In this document: one piece after another, positions 16,373-24,819 of the stretch
How positions within the stretch are numbered: the first letter of the stretch is position 1
How the letters are laid out: every line of letters begins with the position of its first letter
Origin: Halorientalis regularis
Lineage (GTDB): Archaea > Halobacteriota > Halobacteria > Halobacteriales > Haloarculaceae
NCBI RefSeq assembly: GCF_023698535.1
Contig: NZ_JALJCL010000021.1
Span: forward strand, 1-40,749
Reading direction: 5' to 3'
Length of the DNA stretch: 40,749 nucleotides
The notes under the pieces: generated by a model
What the model was told of the DNA's origin: nothing
The model's database searches: none
Seen by the model: only the letters and a program-made list of their open reading frames with translations
Translations under genes and position numbers: made by a program

Positions 16373-16657
16373 TCAACGGTCGTCGGTCACGCGCTCCTCG
16401 AACGACGCGGGCGCGAGTCGGGCCATCACCTGCTCGAGTTCCGCGAGCGACGTCGTCTGAACGTACTCCCTGCTGGTCTGCAACTCGCTTTCGTACTGGA
16501 CCTGAAACCCCCAGGTCTCCTCGTCGACGTATGCCGTCCGGTTGACCTGGAAAATCGCCTGGTCGGCGTGGAGTTCCGAGAGTGTCGCAAACGTCTGCCG
16601 TGCCGACTCCGGCGCGTCGGCAGCAGGGACGGTGAGCTTGACGCGCAGCGTTCGCAT
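16373..16657 (-). CDS. Hypothetical protein (94 aa)
   Basis: Start ATG 16657 (MRTLRVKLTVPAADAPESAR). The predicted pattern is strand, helix (ARQTFATLSELHAD), two strands (AIFQVNRTAYV and TWGFQVQYESE), and a helix (SLAELEQVMARL), reminiscent of a small ferredoxin-like or ACT-like sensor fold, which is inference only. It is acidic and well codon-biased, so probably real and cytoplasmic. It lies downstream of a frameshifted cysteine-rich gene on the same strand, with a GAGG just before the ATG. Confidence 0.65.
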   Translation of the reverse strand: MRTLRVKLTVPAADAPESARQTFATLSELHADQAIFQVNRTAYVDEETWGFQVQYESELQTSREYVQTTSLAELEQVMARLAPASFEERVTDDR

Positions 16658-16720
16658 CCTCAGACAGCGGCGCCGATTCGGCGATTCCAGTCCGGTCCGG
16701 TTGTCGGTTCCACGGTCCGG

Positions 16721-16902
16721 TCACTCGATTCGGGCGCCCCTGCAGTCGTTCCGTGACCCCCACCTGATGCTCTTGCGGTCACACTCGGGACGGCACAGCC
16801 AGGCGTCTGTGGTGTGCCCCCGTCGAGCACTGGGAGTCGTGGAGGGTCACAGACTGCAGTGCAGTCGTGCGGGGTCTCGTCACGGGGCCGCTCCAGCGAC
16901 AT
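16721..16902 (-). pseudogene. Small cysteine-rich protein with an apparent frameshift
   Basis: ATG 16902 (MSLERPRDETPHDCTAVC) has a TATA-like AGGCTTATTA about 30 bases upstream. At or before the five-base C-run at 16817-16821 the GC-rich third-position signal leaves this frame and continues in one reading HTTDAWLCRPECDR ... WGSRNDCRGARIE to the TGA at 16723-16721. The corrected product of about 60 residues would have a Cys-x3-Cys pair on each side, a plausible zinc finger. The original frame instead continues to a TGA at 16662-16660 next to the next gene, but that part has poor codon bias. The exact join is uncertain. Confidence 0.4.
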
Positions 16903-17103
16903 TGTCGTAGTTATGTTCGGGTAGCAGCGGTAATAAGCCTTACACACGGCCGATTCGGGGTCAGTCCCGGGTCACGAGACCACACACCTGTCCTGCCCGC
17001 GAGCGACCATCACCGAGCCCAATCAGTGTCCGGTTTCCCACTCGGATGCCGGTCAGCAGTGTGAGGCCGGGGTGGGTCGGCGGCGCAGACGGTATCTCAC
17101 CGT

Positions 17104-19770
17104 TTACTCCGTCGGCTCTGACGTCGACTCGTCGTCGCTGCTGCCCGCCTCGCTGTCCAGCGCCGCAATCACGTCGTCGATGATGAGCTGGCCCGTCGCG
17201 CGGTCCAGCGGGTCGTTCTGGTTGCCACAGTCCTCGGACATGATGCACATCGGGCAGCCGCGACGTTGCCCGCAGTCACACCCTGCGATGTGTTCGCGGG
17301 TCCGTCGAAGGATCGTCTCGAAGTTGTCAAAGATTGACCGCGTGAATCCGATGCCGCCGTCGATGCCGTCGTGTACGAACCAGACCGGCCCGGGGATGGC
17401 TTCGTCGGGATGCTCCGGCATCGACAACCCGCCGATGTCGTTGTTATCGATCAGCAACTCAAGCGGCGCCAGCTGGATCACGCCGTGCTCGGCTGCGTGA
17501 ATCCCGCCGCCGTACGTGTACCGTTTTTCACCCTCTGGAACCAGCGGGTCCCGACCCGCGCGGTCGGTCGGCTCCAGCAACGGCTCGTCCAGCCGGTCGA
17601 GTGTCGTGTCGATGTGATCCGCAGGCAGCGACACCCACAGTAGGTCCGTGTGTAGCGTCAGCGGCGGCGACCCGGTTGGCAGTGGCCCTTCGACGAGCTC
17701 GCCGGTACTGACCGTCCGCACCACGTACTCGTTGTACGTGACGTCGACCGTGCCCTGCCCGAAGTAGAGGTCGATCCCGCCGTCGAGCGAGCGGTGGTCG
17801 CGGGGCTGCAGGTTGCTGATCGATTTCTGTGAGAGCGTCTGTGTGTACAGCCCGGTGTCGGCCGTTTCGACGTGGATCCGCGGGATCCGGGCGTCCCGGT
17901 GGATGTCGACGACTTCGTACTGCTGGCCGGCGTGTAAGAACAGTGCGCCCTCGTGATAGTCGCGATGTGCGCTCTCAGGCGCCACCGGGTCGTGGTCGAT
18001 GTCCCCGTCCCGACAAACCACTACGTACTCCATGTCCCGGGTCCCGTACATCGAGATACGGCTCTGCGGGCGCGGGTCGCCGGTGTACACCACGCCACCC
18101 AGTGAGTCCAGGCTGCTCGTGGACTCCAGTACGCCGGCGTCCTGCCACATCTCTACCATTCCTTCGAGACGGTCGTGGCCGCCGAGGAATGACGCGTCGT
18201 CGTCGGTCAACGGGAAGTCGGCTGCCGCCGCCAACACGTGGTCGGCGTACACATTGGCGTTGTCGATGGACACCACAGCGTTCTCGACCGACCCCGAAAA
18301 CAGGTACTCCGGGTTATCCAGAATGTAGGCGTCCATCGCGTCGGTACTCCCGACCAGCACGGAGAGCGCGTCGGACTCACCGCGGCCGGCGCGCCCGACT
18401 TGCTGCCAGAAACTCTGTCTGGTCCCCGGGTACCCGCTGGTAACGGTGGCGCCCACGCTCCCGATGTCGATGCCGAGTTCCAAGGCGTTCGTCGACGCGA
18501 CGGCATCTACCTGCCCCGCTTTCAGCTGGTTCTCGACACCGCGGCGAGTGCGTTTGCCCAGGCCGGCATGGTAGGCCTCCGCATCCACGCGTCCCGAGCG
18601 GCTGTGCGAGTCCGCTGCGTCGACGATTTGTCTGGCGGCAATCTCCGTGCCCTGCCGGGCCGAGCAGAACTGCAACGTCTGTGTGTCGTTCATTCCGAGG
18701 TGTGCGGTGACTTTCGCGGCTTCGGACCCAGTCGAGCGGCGGGCGTCCTCGAAGTCGGAGAGCTGGTCGGCGTCCCCGTTCGGGGCGGCCTGCCCGTCCG
18801 TGTCGTCGTCGGCCACCTGGTCCCAGTCGACGGGCGGCTCCCAGAGGACGATGTCGCGCCGGCCGCGTGGGCTGCCGTCGTCCTCGACTACTCCGAACTC
18901 CAGCCCGGTGAGCCGGCGTGCGTGCGCCGCTGGATTCCCGATCGTCGCTGTCGTCATCGAAAACTGGGGGCGGGAGTCGTAGTGGGCGGCCACCCGGCGG
19001 AGGCGGCGCAGAATCCACGCGACGTGGGTGCCGGTGATGCCAGTGTACTCGTGGGCTTCGTCTACCACCACCAGGTCGAGATGTTTGTAGAACCGCGCCC
19101 ACCCGCCATCCCGCGCGTGCCGCGGCAGATACGCGTTCAGCCCGGCGGGGTTGGTGATGATAAGGTTGCAGTCGTTACGGATGCGGCGCTTCCGGTCGCT
19201 CGGCGTGTCGCCGTCGTACACACCGACACTGAGGTCAAGTCCCCAGTCGTCGCGCAGTTTCGTATTCAGCTCCTGCTCCTGGTCGCGACTCAAGGCTTTC
19301 ATTGGGTAGAGACAGAGCGCGGTGGCCTGGTCGTCCTGCAGGTGGTTGCGGGCGGCCTGCAGCGCGTAAATCCAGGTTTTCCCGCTGGACGTCGAGGTAG
19401 TGGTGACGACGTTGTCGCCTGTCTCGAGCTTCCGGAGGGCTTCGGCCTGGTGGGTGAACAGGTCGTACGCCATCTGTGCAGCTAGTTCCGGGCGGAGCAC
19501 GTCGTCGGCAGGAACGGTGTCTGCGGGCTCGGGCGGGAGCCGCCGGCTCTCGACGATCTGTCCCTGGTAGTCGGGGAACGACCGCTGGAGGGCGTCGTCG
19601 GACAGGACGTCCTGTCGGGCGCCGGCAGGTACGGCCGTCGTGTCGGTGTCGGCGCCGGTGTTCTGGCCACCGTCGGCCAGCAGTTCGGGCGGTCGAGACG
19701 ACCGCGTGTGCGTGTCCGGCGGACTGCCGGGCTGTGTGTCGTCGGTCGGATAGATGGTGTCGTCGGACAT
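17104..19770 (-). CDS. DEAH-box helicase, YprA/MrfA-like
   Basis: An 888-residue superfamily 2 helicase. Motif I is STSSGKT (126-132), motif II DEAH (237-240), motif III TTATIGN, and motif VI QQVGRAGRG in the second RecA domain. The C-terminus carries a cysteine cluster (Cys831, 833, 839, 842, 848), as in the DUF1998/MZB domain of B. subtilis MrfA (YprA) and Hrq1-type 3'-5' helicases. MrfA works with the exonuclease MrfB in excision of mitomycin C damage in B. subtilis; a similar role here is inference from the pairing. The first 60 residues are an acidic, low-complexity extension. ATG 19770 lies two bases after the stop of the exonuclease gene, so they are cotranscribed and probably coupled. 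Confidence 0.9.
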   Translation of the reverse strand: MSDDTIYPTDDTQPGSPPDTHTRSSRPPELLADGGQNTGADTDTTAVPAGARQDVLSDDALQRSFPDYQGQIVESRRLPPEPADTVPADDVLRPELAAQMAYDLFTHQAEALRKLETGDNVVTTTSTSSGKTWIYALQAARNHLQDDQATALCLYPMKALSRDQEQELNTKLRDDWGLDLSVGVYDGDTPSDRKRRIRNDCNLIITNPAGLNAYLPRHARDGGWARFYKHLDLVVVDEAHEYTGITGTHVAWILRRLRRVAAHYDSRPQFSMTTATIGNPAAHARRLTGLEFGVVEDDGSPRGRRDIVLWEPPVDWDQVADDDTDGQAAPNGDADQLSDFEDARRSTGSEAAKVTAHLGMNDTQTLQFCSARQGTEIAARQIVDAADSHSRSGRVDAEAYHAGLGKRTRRGVENQLKAGQVDAVASTNALELGIDIGSVGATVTSGYPGTRQSFWQQVGRAGRGESDALSVLVGSTDAMDAYILDNPEYLFSGSVENAVVSIDNANVYADHVLAAAADFPLTDDDASFLGGHDRLEGMVEMWQDAGVLESTSSLDSLGGVVYTGDPRPQSRISMYGTRDMEYVVVCRDGDIDHDPVAPESAHRDYHEGALFLHAGQQYEVVDIHRDARIPRIHVETADTGLYTQTLSQKSISNLQPRDHRSLDGGIDLYFGQGTVDVTYNEYVVRTVSTGELVEGPLPTGSPPLTLHTDLLWVSLPADHIDTTLDRLDEPLLEPTDRAGRDPLVPEGEKRYTYGGGIHAAEHGVIQLAPLELLIDNNDIGGLSMPEHPDEAIPGPVWFVHDGIDGGIGFTRSIFDNFETILRRTREHIAGCDCGQRRGCPMCIMSEDCGNQNDPLDRATGQLIIDDVIAALDSEAGSSDDESTSEPTE

Positions 19771-19772
19771 TG

Positions 19773-21371
19773 TCAGCTGAAATCCGAAAGTGAACCCTGA
19801 CGGCCAGTGGACACGTCGTCCTCGCCGCCTGCTGTGCGAAGGGGGGCGTCCCCGATTGCCTCGTAGATCGTCGCGAGCGCGCGGACGTCGTCTTCGCAGT
19901 ACGCTTCCAACCGGCCCCAGTCGGGTTCGGGGATGTCTTCGCCGGGGTCGGCAGTGGTGGCGGCGTCGCGCCACCGGGTGTAGATTGTCGCGGCGGTTTC
20001 GCCGTCGACCCCGCTGGTCTGTGGCTCCCACCCGATGGCCTCGGCGACGGCTTCGAGCCTGTTCGACCGGCCCGGCAGCACGGCGTTGTCGCTGTTGCGC
20101 GCCCAGTACAGCGGGTCGAAGGTGCGGCGGGACTCCCACTCCTCGAGTCGGTCCGGGCAGTGCTCGCGGAACTGCTCGGTGAGGATGTCGAAGTCGAACC
20201 CGTAGCCGTTCCACGCGACCAGCGGGCGTGACCGTGAGATGCCCTGTAGCCAGGTGGCGAACCCTTCGAGGTGGGCAGTCGGGTCACCCGGAGTCTGCTG
20301 GCGGAACGGATAGTAGGCGTCGCTGTCGGAGCCGCCGTCGAGCACCCCGACCAGCCACGCGACGGACGCGCCCAGCCCGTCCGTCTCGATGTCGATAAAC
20401 ACCGGGTCGTCCGGGAGCGAGGCTGCGGACGTCCGGACGATGGTACCGGTGGTGAGCGCCTCCGCAGACGTCGTGACGGTGCGGGCGGTGGCCTGGCCGG
20501 TGTCGAGTGTGTTTGCGACGGCGTCGACACTCATGTCGCGGAGTTGAGTTACAGTCCTGACACCGTGGGAGCGGAGTGTGTCTGCACGGGCATCGCCGAC
20601 CTGTTCGACGGCGTGCAGGCCGAAACTCCCGGGGTCCAGCGGCGTCGTGGTGACGTGACCGCTGGCGTACAGCGTGGTGTGGAGGAGGTCGTGAGAGGTG
20701 GTGTCGGCGGCCGCACCCATGTTCGACGCTTGGCCGACGCCGAGTACGTCGACGCTCACCTCGGCGGCACTGCCGGGCGGGTCGGCCGTCCTGCTGCCGG
20801 TACCGGACTGGCGACCAGCGGCGGCTGCAGGGAGTTGCTGTGTGGTCGTGTGTCCGGCTTCGACCATGGTGGAGGCGTGGACGACAGCAGGCGTCTCCGC
20901 ACTGTCGTCGGGTGAGGGCTGCCAAGCGTCCGGTATCTCCGCGAGATAGGCGGCCAACCCGTCGAGCACGGTCTCTCGGTTTCGTGGGACGACACGCATC
21001 TCGAAGGCGTTCGAAACGACGACGACACGGCGCGGTGTGGTCTCGGCCGGTCCGAGATCGGCCGGCGTCTCCGGCAGTGTGTCGGGGGCGGGGGCCGGGG
21101 CCACGACGACGACGAGTTCGCCGTCTGGTGTGGCGACTGTACTCGGTCGCATCCCCCGGTCTGCACGAAGAACTGGTTGCTCGACGGCGTGAAGGAGGCG
21201 CTGCGCGACGACGTTCTCGTGTGGCGGGACCGGAAGCACCGCATCGGCATCGGTGGCGGAAACCGCGTCGGCGACCGTCGGGTCGGCGTCGTACTCACGG
21301 ACGGCCGCGCCGGGCACGACGAGAAGTTCGAGCGACGGGGTGTCGGACGAGGGCAGGTGCTCAGGTAGCAT
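19773..21371 (-). CDS. DEDDy exonuclease, YprB/MrfB-like
   Basis: A 532-residue protein with a C-terminal RNase H-like exonuclease domain (about 320-510). Motif Exo I is FIDIETDG (Asp327, Glu329), Exo II is NGYGFDFD near 388-395, and Exo III is YCEDD (Tyr491-x3-Asp495), a DEDDy arrangement as in YprB/MrfB. The segment 253-310 (VEQVGDARADTLRSHGV...) looks like helix-hairpin-helix units for DNA binding. The first 250 residues are haloarchaeal and include a low-complexity Ala/Thr/Pro linker. The partner helicase follows after two bases. In B. subtilis the order is helicase then exonuclease; here it is reversed. The start ATG 21371 is the first in frame. Likely substrate: DNA opened by the helicase. 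Confidence 0.85.
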   Translation of the reverse strand: MLPEHLPSSDTPSLELLVVPGAAVREYDADPTVADAVSATDADAVLPVPPHENVVAQRLLHAVEQPVLRADRGMRPSTVATPDGELVVVVAPAPAPDTLPETPADLGPAETTPRRVVVVSNAFEMRVVPRNRETVLDGLAAYLAEIPDAWQPSPDDSAETPAVVHASTMVEAGHTTTQQLPAAAAGRQSGTGSRTADPPGSAAEVSVDVLGVGQASNMGAAADTTSHDLLHTTLYASGHVTTTPLDPGSFGLHAVEQVGDARADTLRSHGVRTVTQLRDMSVDAVANTLDTGQATARTVTTSAEALTTGTIVRTSAASLPDDPVFIDIETDGLGASVAWLVGVLDGGSDSDAYYPFRQQTPGDPTAHLEGFATWLQGISRSRPLVAWNGYGFDFDILTEQFREHCPDRLEEWESRRTFDPLYWARNSDNAVLPGRSNRLEAVAEAIGWEPQTSGVDGETAATIYTRWRDAATTADPGEDIPEPDWGRLEAYCEDDVRALATIYEAIGDAPLRTAGGEDDVSTGRQGSLSDFS

Positions 21372-21652
21372 ACACGGAGAGACCCCGAGCGTTTGTGTCG
21401 TTCATACTGCTGTAGTCCTGCTTAGGCTGAGTGGATTGAAAATGCTTGGAACTGGCGAGGGTCGCACCGCGGAGCACTCCCGGCCCTGACTGAGTCGTGG
21501 GCCGGCCGACGACCACGGCCTGGGATACCGACGGGCCTCGGCTCCGGGTGGGACCACACGCCGGCGACCCGACGATGGACCGCCGGTCGTCGCCTCGGCG
21601 GCGTTCGGCGGCAGTCGCTGTGCGGTGGACCGTTCGGTCCGCACGGAATCGC

Positions 21653-22621
21653 TCAGAAGTCTCCGAGAGATAGCTGGTTCTGCCGGAGCGAAGTGGCGTC
21701 GTATCCGGCACTGGTCAGGTGGTCGGCCAGCGTGGCCGCCGAGCCGTGCTGGGTGTACACCGTTTCGGGACCGACGGTGTCGGCTACGTCGAGCAGTTCC
21801 GCGAAATCACAGTGGTCCGAGAGCGGGAACGTGACGTCGTAGTCACCCTGGAATTTGAACGACTGGTCTACCGCCCACCCCGAGAAGCCCGCTTTCACGG
21901 CACCGGCCTCCGTCGCCAGCCTGTCGACCCAGTCGATGCGGCCACTCGTCATCGGAAGCACCAGTGCGTCGCCCTCCCGCAACGAGGTGTCCTCGCCGTA
22001 GTGGTCCACGTCGAAGGTGACGTCACGGTGAGTCTCGATAACCTCGTTGACTCGTTCGACAGCCGGGGTCGTGAACACGCGCTCGCGGTCGGCCTCGGCG
22101 GCGAGTAACTGGAGTTTCTGCGCGCGGCCGAGTGCGTATCCGAGGAGGATGACCGGTTCCGGGGTCTCCCGGAGCCACGTGTGGATGTCGTCGGCAATGT
22201 CGTCGTGCGACGGGAAGGTGTACTCCGGTTCCCCATACGTCGCTTCGATGACGAGGACGTCCGCAGACGGTGGCTGGAATCCATCGAGGTAGAACCGTGA
22301 TCGGGTGCAGATGTCACCGGTGTAGAGGTATCGAGTCCCGTCTGGATCTGTCACGAGGGCGGCCTGGGACCCGGCGACGTGGCCGGCTGACAGGAGGGTA
22401 ACCCGAGGGTCGGTCGTCCGGTGGAGTGGCACGTCACGCCGGGCGGTCGCCAGCGCGGCTGTCAGTTCCGAGCAGACCGCCGTCGCCTCGCCCTCCGGGT
22501 AGTGGTCGCCGTGTGCGTGAGTTACCACGTTCACGTCGCCGTCGAGGTCGTCGGCGTCACAGACGACGCGTGTCCCGTCCGAGAGCGTCAGTTCGATGCC
22601 GTCTCTGTACCTGACAGTCAC
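21653..22621 (-). CDS. Metallo-beta-lactamase-fold exonuclease, ligase-associated
   Basis: A 322-residue MBL-fold nuclease related to archaeal mRNA 3'-end processing factors and to bacterial ligase-associated DNA exonucleases. Zinc motif HAHGDH at residues 35-40, LLSAGHVAGSQ with a metal-binding His, YLYTGDI with the bridging Asp, and late FPLSDHCDF and YTQHGS histidines are all present. It lies 61 bases after the DNA ligase stop on the same strand, so an operon is likely. The pairing mirrors the bacterial LigB/MBL exonuclease gene sets and suggests DNA rather than RNA end processing, which is inference. The start is GTG 22621 (VTVRYRDGIEL); the longer open frame upstream is basic and overlaps the ligase gene. 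Confidence 0.82.
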   Translation of the reverse strand: MTVRYRDGIELTLSDGTRVVCDADDLDGDVNVVTHAHGDHYPEGEATAVCSELTAALATARRDVPLHRTTDPRVTLLSAGHVAGSQAALVTDPDGTRYLYTGDICTRSRFYLDGFQPPSADVLVIEATYGEPEYTFPSHDDIADDIHTWLRETPEPVILLGYALGRAQKLQLLAAEADRERVFTTPAVERVNEVIETHRDVTFDVDHYGEDTSLREGDALVLPMTSGRIDWVDRLATEAGAVKAGFSGWAVDQSFKFQGDYDVTFPLSDHCDFAELLDVADTVGPETVYTQHGSAATLADHLTSAGYDATSLRQNQLSLGDF

Positions 22622-22682
22622 GTTCGTCGCTACGTGCCGATGTCGAATGGTACTTGCGCCCGTGCCTATGCCAACCGCCACC

Positions 22683-24401
22683 TCACTGGCCGTCGTAGAG
22701 CGCGGTGACGCGGTCCAGGGTGTCGGCGTCCGCCGGAGCGAGGTCGTCCCGGAAGCCGAGGAACCGCGGGAATCGAAGCGCGTAACCCGAACCGTACTCC
22801 GTCGAGGCCTGAATCTCCTCGTACTCAACTTCGAACACCAGTTCGTACTCTAGCTCGACGTCTCGTCCCTCGCGGGCCGTGACGAGCGGTTCGAGGCGGT
22901 CTGTCAGCGTCCGGAGTTCCTCGTCGGTGTAGCCGGTCGAGAGTCGACCGACCTCGCGGAACGTGTCGTGTTCGGGGTCGTAACAGGCGAGGTAGAGCCG
23001 GCCGAGCTGCTCGGAGCGGCGCCCCTCGCTGTACTTCGCGCGCGAAACGACGAGGTCCAGCGGTTCCATCGTCGGCTTGAGTTTCAGGAGCCGTCCGACG
23101 CGGCGACCCGGCTGATAGGCGGCATCCGGGTTCTTGATCACTATCCCTTCGTGGCCGGCATCCAGCGCCTCGCGGTACAGCGCCTCTGCGGATTCCAGAT
23201 CGTCGGTCGATGTCCACCGCCACCGGGTCCGCTCCAAGCCGGCCCGCGGTTCGTCCGGTGCCGGTGTGACCGTCTCGAACGCCGATTCGAGTGCATCCAG
23301 ACGGGTTACGAGCGGTTCGTCGAGCAGGGTTCGGTCGAGTGCCAGACAGTCGAAGAGGTGAACGACGGCGGGTATATTCCGTGCCAGTGTCTCGACGTCC
23401 GACTCGCGTTTGATTCGGCGGGAGAACTCCTGGAAAACGGTCGGGGTTCGCTGGTCGGACGAAACCGTCTCCGGGGTGTACCCAACGAGTTCACCGTCGA
23501 GGACGACCCGCTCGACGGTGACACCAGCACGAAGCGCCCGGACCACGTCGGGGAACTGCTCGGTGACGTCTTCGAGTCGACGGGTGAACAGCCGGACATC
23601 GTCCCCGTCGACGTGGATCTGGATCCGGATGCCGTCGTATTTGTACTCACAGAGCGCCCGACCGTCGCTCTGTGCGTCGCGCACCCCGTCTTCGAGTGCG
23701 TCCGCCTTCTCCGCGAGCATCGCCTTGACCGGCCGGAACAACTGGACGTCGAGCGCGTCGAGACCGGCACGCCCCTCGTCCCGTGCGGTCTCGGCGACGA
23801 CGCGGTAATCGGTGGTCACCTGGAAGGCACGCTCGACGGCGGTGATGGACGCCGAGGACCCATCGAGGAACGCGACCGCGATAGCGTCCCGAATGGTGCC
23901 TTCACCGATACCGACGCGCATGTGACCCAGCGCGGTCCGGACGACGTAGCGGGCTCCGTCCGGATCCGCGTCTGCGAGGAGTCCAGCGAGCCTGTCGACT
24001 TTCCGGTCCTGACTGCCCGTTCCCTCGTACGTCGCGAGTTCTCGCAGTTCGTCGTGGACGCGTTCGACGGTCAGCGGTTCCGAGAACAGCGTCTGCTGAC
24101 CGCCGTTGGCGACCGCCCAGGCGGCCGCGTCACCGAGGTCACCGGTTTCCTTCCAGCGCTCTCTGACGTCCGACTCCGCGGCACCGGTCGCCCGGAGAAT
24201 CGCCGAGAGAGTAAGGCTCGACGAGACGCCCAGTTCCGTCCGGTCGTACGCCGGCGACAATCGCCCCCTGACGAGCGTGACCAACCGCGAGAGCATGTCC
24301 CCGGCATCCGCGAAGACCTCGGCGAGCGCGTCCCGTTTCTCGTTGTTCGAGTCAGTTGCCGCGAGGCGGTCGTACACGTCGACGAGGGCCTCGTACTCCA
24401 T
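22683..24401 (-). CDS. ligA: ATP-dependent DNA ligase
   Basis: Seals nicks in duplex DNA during replication and repair. The 572-residue product has the archaeal three-domain layout: helical DNA-binding domain (about 1-215), adenylation domain with the nucleotidyl lysine Lys254 in EYKYDGIR, motif III-like LFDCLAL, motif IV EGIVIKNP, motif V LLKLKP, and a C-terminal OB-fold (from about 430) ending FLGFRDDL. Length is normal for the family. Start ATG 24401; an AGGCTTTTGC element lies about 28 bases upstream. The MBL-fold nuclease follows in the same direction. The photolyase gene is divergent. The gene symbol follows haloarchaeal usage for the ATP ligase. Confidence 0.95.
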   Translation of the reverse strand: MEYEALVDVYDRLAATDSNNEKRDALAEVFADAGDMLSRLVTLVRGRLSPAYDRTELGVSSSLTLSAILRATGAAESDVRERWKETGDLGDAAAWAVANGGQQTLFSEPLTVERVHDELRELATYEGTGSQDRKVDRLAGLLADADPDGARYVVRTALGHMRVGIGEGTIRDAIAVAFLDGSSASITAVERAFQVTTDYRVVAETARDEGRAGLDALDVQLFRPVKAMLAEKADALEDGVRDAQSDGRALCEYKYDGIRIQIHVDGDDVRLFTRRLEDVTEQFPDVVRALRAGVTVERVVLDGELVGYTPETVSSDQRTPTVFQEFSRRIKRESDVETLARNIPAVVHLFDCLALDRTLLDEPLVTRLDALESAFETVTPAPDEPRAGLERTRWRWTSTDDLESAEALYREALDAGHEGIVIKNPDAAYQPGRRVGRLLKLKPTMEPLDLVVSRAKYSEGRRSEQLGRLYLACYDPEHDTFREVGRLSTGYTDEELRTLTDRLEPLVTAREGRDVELEYELVFEVEYEEIQASTEYGSGYALRFPRFLGFRDDLAPADADTLDRVTALYDGQ

Positions 24402-24819
24402 CAGCGGTGGCTACGGGACCAACAGCAAAAGCCTCTGGGCCGTCACGGCTCGGGTCCGGACGACAGCTCCGGGCAGGCCGACTGGAATCCACGGGAGGGA
24501 TGTCGGATTGGCGGTCAATCTCCGGAGGACACAGTCGACCGACGCCAGTTACAGGCCGAAGTTCGAGCGTGTATCGAGTCCGTCGCTGGCCGGATCGGGG
24601 GACGCCCCCGCCGTCGGCCTGCGAACTGCGTCGTCGGCCGGTGTCGAGAGCGAGCGTTTCGCCGACGGGGCGAACCCGGCTCCCGTCGCTGTGTACACGT
24701 CCTGCGTGGCGGACGCGACCCGGCCACGTCTCTACGCGCAGGCCGACTGCCCCCGAGGGTGCCCCTGGAGCGGTTCACGACGGAACTAAACGACTCAAGG
24801 ACGTAGTAGCGGTGTATCG

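Noticed and set aside
16961-17103. Minus-strand coding-like stretch after the helicase stop
   Set aside because: Some codon bias (ends CGLVTRD) but no usable start codon after the helicase TAA; too weak to call.
18238-19485. Plus-strand frame of 415 codons opposite the helicase
   Set aside because: The helicase on the minus strand has all motifs. The plus frame is a GC-rich shadow.
22968-24806. Plus-strand frame of 612 codons opposite the ligase
   Set aside because: Shadow of the ligase gene. It runs past both gene ends without any motif.
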